DNA of 34,590 nucleotides, from positions 1-34,590 of the forward strand of contig NZ_FXTO01000037.1 of assembly GCF_900182725.1 (NCBI RefSeq), read 5' to 3'. Under the pieces are notes generated by a model that was not told the origin of the DNA, made no database searches, and saw only the letters and a list, made by a program, of their open reading frames with translations. The stretch is from Thalassovita litoralis. Its GTDB lineage: Bacteria; Pseudomonadota; Alphaproteobacteria; Rhodobacterales; Rhodobacteraceae. Of this stretch, positions 32,916 to 34,590 are shown one piece after another. Positions within the stretch are counted from its first letter, which is position 1. Every line of letters starts with the position of its first letter. Made by a program: the position numbers and the translations under genes.

Positions 32916-34499
32916 TTACCTCTCTTTCCGGTCAGACAGAACGACTTCGCGGATGGCTTTTTTGTCGATCTTGTTGGTGGGCGACAGCGGCAGCGGACCA
33001 TCCCAGATGGTCACGCCGCGCGGCGCTTTGAAATCGGCAATCTTTTCGCGGCAAAAGGCGATCAACTCGGCCTCGGTGGTGGTTTTGCCGTCTTGCAGCG
33101 CCACAACCCCGTAAACCATTTCGCCCCATTTTTCGTGGGGAACGCCGATCACAGCAGCCTGTGCCACAGCCGGGTGTTTGGTCAGCGCGTTTTCCGTTTC
33201 GATCGGATACACGTTTTCCCCGCCCGAAATGATCATTTCCTTGGTGCGACCGACCAGCGTCAGATAGCCGTCCTCGTCCAGAAAGCCGGCATCGCCCGTG
33301 TGATAGAACCCGCCACGCATGGCGTGGGCGGTATCCTCGGGGCGGTTCCAATAGCCGTTCATCACCTGCGGGCCGCGAATGATCACCTCGCCCGACTGGC
33401 CCGTGGGCACCGGGTTGTCGTTTTCATCGACGATACGCAAATCGCCATAGATCACGGGTTTGCCGACCGAACCCAGCTTACCGATCATCGGATTGCCGGG
33501 AACGTGGTCTGCCGGGGTCAACACTGTCAGCACGGGTGATGTTTCGGTCATCCCGTATCCCTGACAGAAAACGACACCGGGAATTGCCGCGATTGCGCGC
33601 TCCATCAGCGCGACCGGCATGGGCGACGCCCCATAGGTCAGGCAGCGGATCGAGGAGAAATCGAAATCGCCGAATTGCGGATGATCCATGATCATGCGCA
33701 GCATGGTCGGCACCAGCGTCATGGTCGTCACCCGCTGATCCTGAATGATCTGCATGGTTTCCAACACCTCGAACCGGGGCTGGATCACCATCGTCGTGCC
33801 ATAGGCAATCGCGGTGTAGACGCGGCTGCCTGTGCCAAGATGGAACAGCGGCCCCGACAACAGCAGCACGTCAGTGTCGACATAGCCATACAGATGCCCG
33901 GACCCGGTGGCATTGGCCAACAGGTTTGCGTGCGACAGCATCACCCCCTTGGGAACCCCGGTGGTCCCCGAGGTGTAGAAGATGATCATCGTATCGTTGC
34001 TGTCACTTGCGCGATCTTCAAACGCATCGTCGGCAATCGGCCCAACCGCTTCAACCAACGCATCATAGCTGGGGGTGCCAGCGGGCAGGTCTGCGGCGTC
34101 TGCGTCCCAATCGGCAAAGATCAGATGTTTCAGGGACGGGCAGCGCTGCATCAGCGCCGCGGCGCGGGGTACGAAATGGCGGTCCACGATCAGCACCTCG
34201 GGGGTGCAGTCGGCGATCACTTCGACCATTTCATCCTCGGACAGGCGATAGTTCAGCGGTACAAGAATGCCCCCCACGACGCAGGGCGCATAATACATTT
34301 CCACCAACCAATGCGAGTTCTGACCCAGGTAGGCCACCCGGTCGCCAGGATTGACCCCGTGGTTCACCAACACCTGCCCCATGCCCTGAATCCGGTCGCG
34401 GAACTGGGCATAGGTAAAGTCGCGACCCTCGAAATGGGTCGCTTTCTTTTCCGGGTGCTTGAACGCGTATTTGCGAATCAGGTCGGGAAAGCGGTTCAT
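32916..34499 (-). CDS. Acyl-CoA synthetase / AMP-dependent ligase
   Basis: A 527-residue ANL-superfamily enzyme. The P-loop is YTSGTTGVPKG (175-185), A5 is GYGMTETSP, A7 is HTGDAG, A8 is GRTKEMIISGGENVYPIE, and the C-terminal catalytic Lys is K510 (SPTNKIDKK). The size and motifs fit medium- or long-chain and aromatic acid CoA ligases. It converts an acid, ATP and CoA to acyl-CoA, AMP and PPi. The start overlaps the upstream acyl-CoA dehydrogenase stop (ATGA). With the crotonase it makes the minus-strand half of the catabolic locus. The substrate is not readable. Confidence 0.92.
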   Translation of the reverse strand: MNRFPDLIRKYAFKHPEKKATHFEGRDFTYAQFRDRIQGMGQVLVNHGVNPGDRVAYLGQNSHWLVEMYYAPCVVGGILVPLNYRLSEDEMVEVIADCTPEVLIVDRHFVPRAAALMQRCPSLKHLIFADWDADAADLPAGTPSYDALVEAVGPIADDAFEDRASDSNDTMIIFYTSGTTGVPKGVMLSHANLLANATGSGHLYGYVDTDVLLLSGPLFHLGTGSRVYTAIAYGTTMVIQPRFEVLETMQIIQDQRVTTMTLVPTMLRMIMDHPQFGDFDFSSIRCLTYGASPMPVALMERAIAAIPGVVFCQGYGMTETSPVLTVLTPADHVPGNPMIGKLGSVGKPVIYGDLRIVDENDNPVPTGQSGEVIIRGPQVMNGYWNRPEDTAHAMRGGFYHTGDAGFLDEDGYLTLVGRTKEMIISGGENVYPIETENALTKHPAVAQAAVIGVPHEKWGEMVYGVVALQDGKTTTEAELIAFCREKIADFKAPRGVTIWDGPLPLSPTNKIDKKAIREVVLSDRKER

Positions 34500-34590
34500 T
34501 TTTTGCCCCCAAGAACCGACCGGCCGATGATTTCGCGCATCACCTCGCCGGTGCCGCCTGCGATCCGGCCCACGCGGGCGTCGGCCCAGG
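34496..34590 (-). CDS. Acyl-CoA dehydrogenase, C-terminal end (partial)
   Basis: The last 31 codons before TGA read WADARVGRIAGGTGEVMREI, then IGRSVLGGKK. This is the standard acyl-CoA dehydrogenase tail (R-I-x-GGT-x-E-x-M-x-EIIGRS). The rest lies beyond the window. Its stop overlaps the ligase start by 4 bases, so it belongs to the same operon and would make the enoyl-CoA for the other enzymes. Confidence 0.88.
   Translation of the reverse strand, partial: WADARVGRIAGGTGEVMREIIGRSVLGGKK

Noticed and set aside
1-34590. CRISPR array, tRNA, rRNA or prophage
   Set aside because: I saw no regularly spaced repeats, no tRNA-like cloverleaf or CCA region, and no phage structural genes. Gaps between genes are all short.

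Overview
The window looks like a chromosomal segment of an alphaproteobacterium of the Rhodobacterales (Roseobacter/Paracoccus-like). This rests on high GC, ATGA/TGATG start-stop overlaps throughout, two tripartite tricarboxylate (TTT) transporters, a Ugp-type ABC importer and CoA-dependent catabolic genes. That placement comes from gene style and family resemblance, not from a database search. I see no tRNA, rRNA, CRISPR array or phage genes.

Layout. (1) 1-134: the 5' end of an IS5-family transposase and the terminus of that insertion sequence, abutting the 3' end of a tetR gene. (2) 134-6833: a TetR regulator, a perfect 18-bp palindromic operator, then a divergent operon of a calcineurin-type phosphodiesterase, a UgpB-like binding protein, two permeases, a tyrosine-phosphatase-fold enzyme and a UgpC-like ATPase. 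The inferred job is uptake and cytoplasmic dephosphorylation of an organophosphate. (3) 6980-14547: a TTT transporter (TctC, TctB, TctA) followed by a formylglycine-type sulfatase on the minus strand. A divergent operon carries a MarR regulator, a second sulfatase and a metallo-beta-lactamase-fold hydrolase. Two operator-like repeats lie between them. This reads as a sulfate-ester (or related ester) uptake and hydrolysis locus. (4) 14288-21004: a second tctCBA set, with its response regulator (TctD), sensor kinase (TctE) and a third periplasmic binding-protein gene translationally coupled to the kinase. The second tctA has lost its expected stop codon and reads on into the antisense of the hydrolase gene. 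(5) 21045-25445: a LysE-type exporter divergent from a giant 1192-residue regulator with the order cyclase remnant, LuxR HTH, degenerate cyclase, STAND ATPase, TPR-like. (6) 25516-34590: a flavin-reductase-like gene, then an acyl-CoA catabolic locus. The plus strand has MaoC hydratase, DUF35 protein, SCP-x/Ltp-type thiolase, 2,4-dienoyl-CoA-reductase-like SDR and a double-length class III CoA-transferase. After a strong bidirectional terminator, the minus strand has a crotonase-fold enzyme, an acyl-CoA ligase and the end of an acyl-CoA dehydrogenase. The substrate is unknown.

The points most worth a second look are the regulator at 21867-25445, the MarR/TTT/sulfatase locus, the TctE-coupled binding protein, the MaoC-DUF35-Ltp module, the CoA-transferase with a dead N-terminal half, and the tctA read-through.
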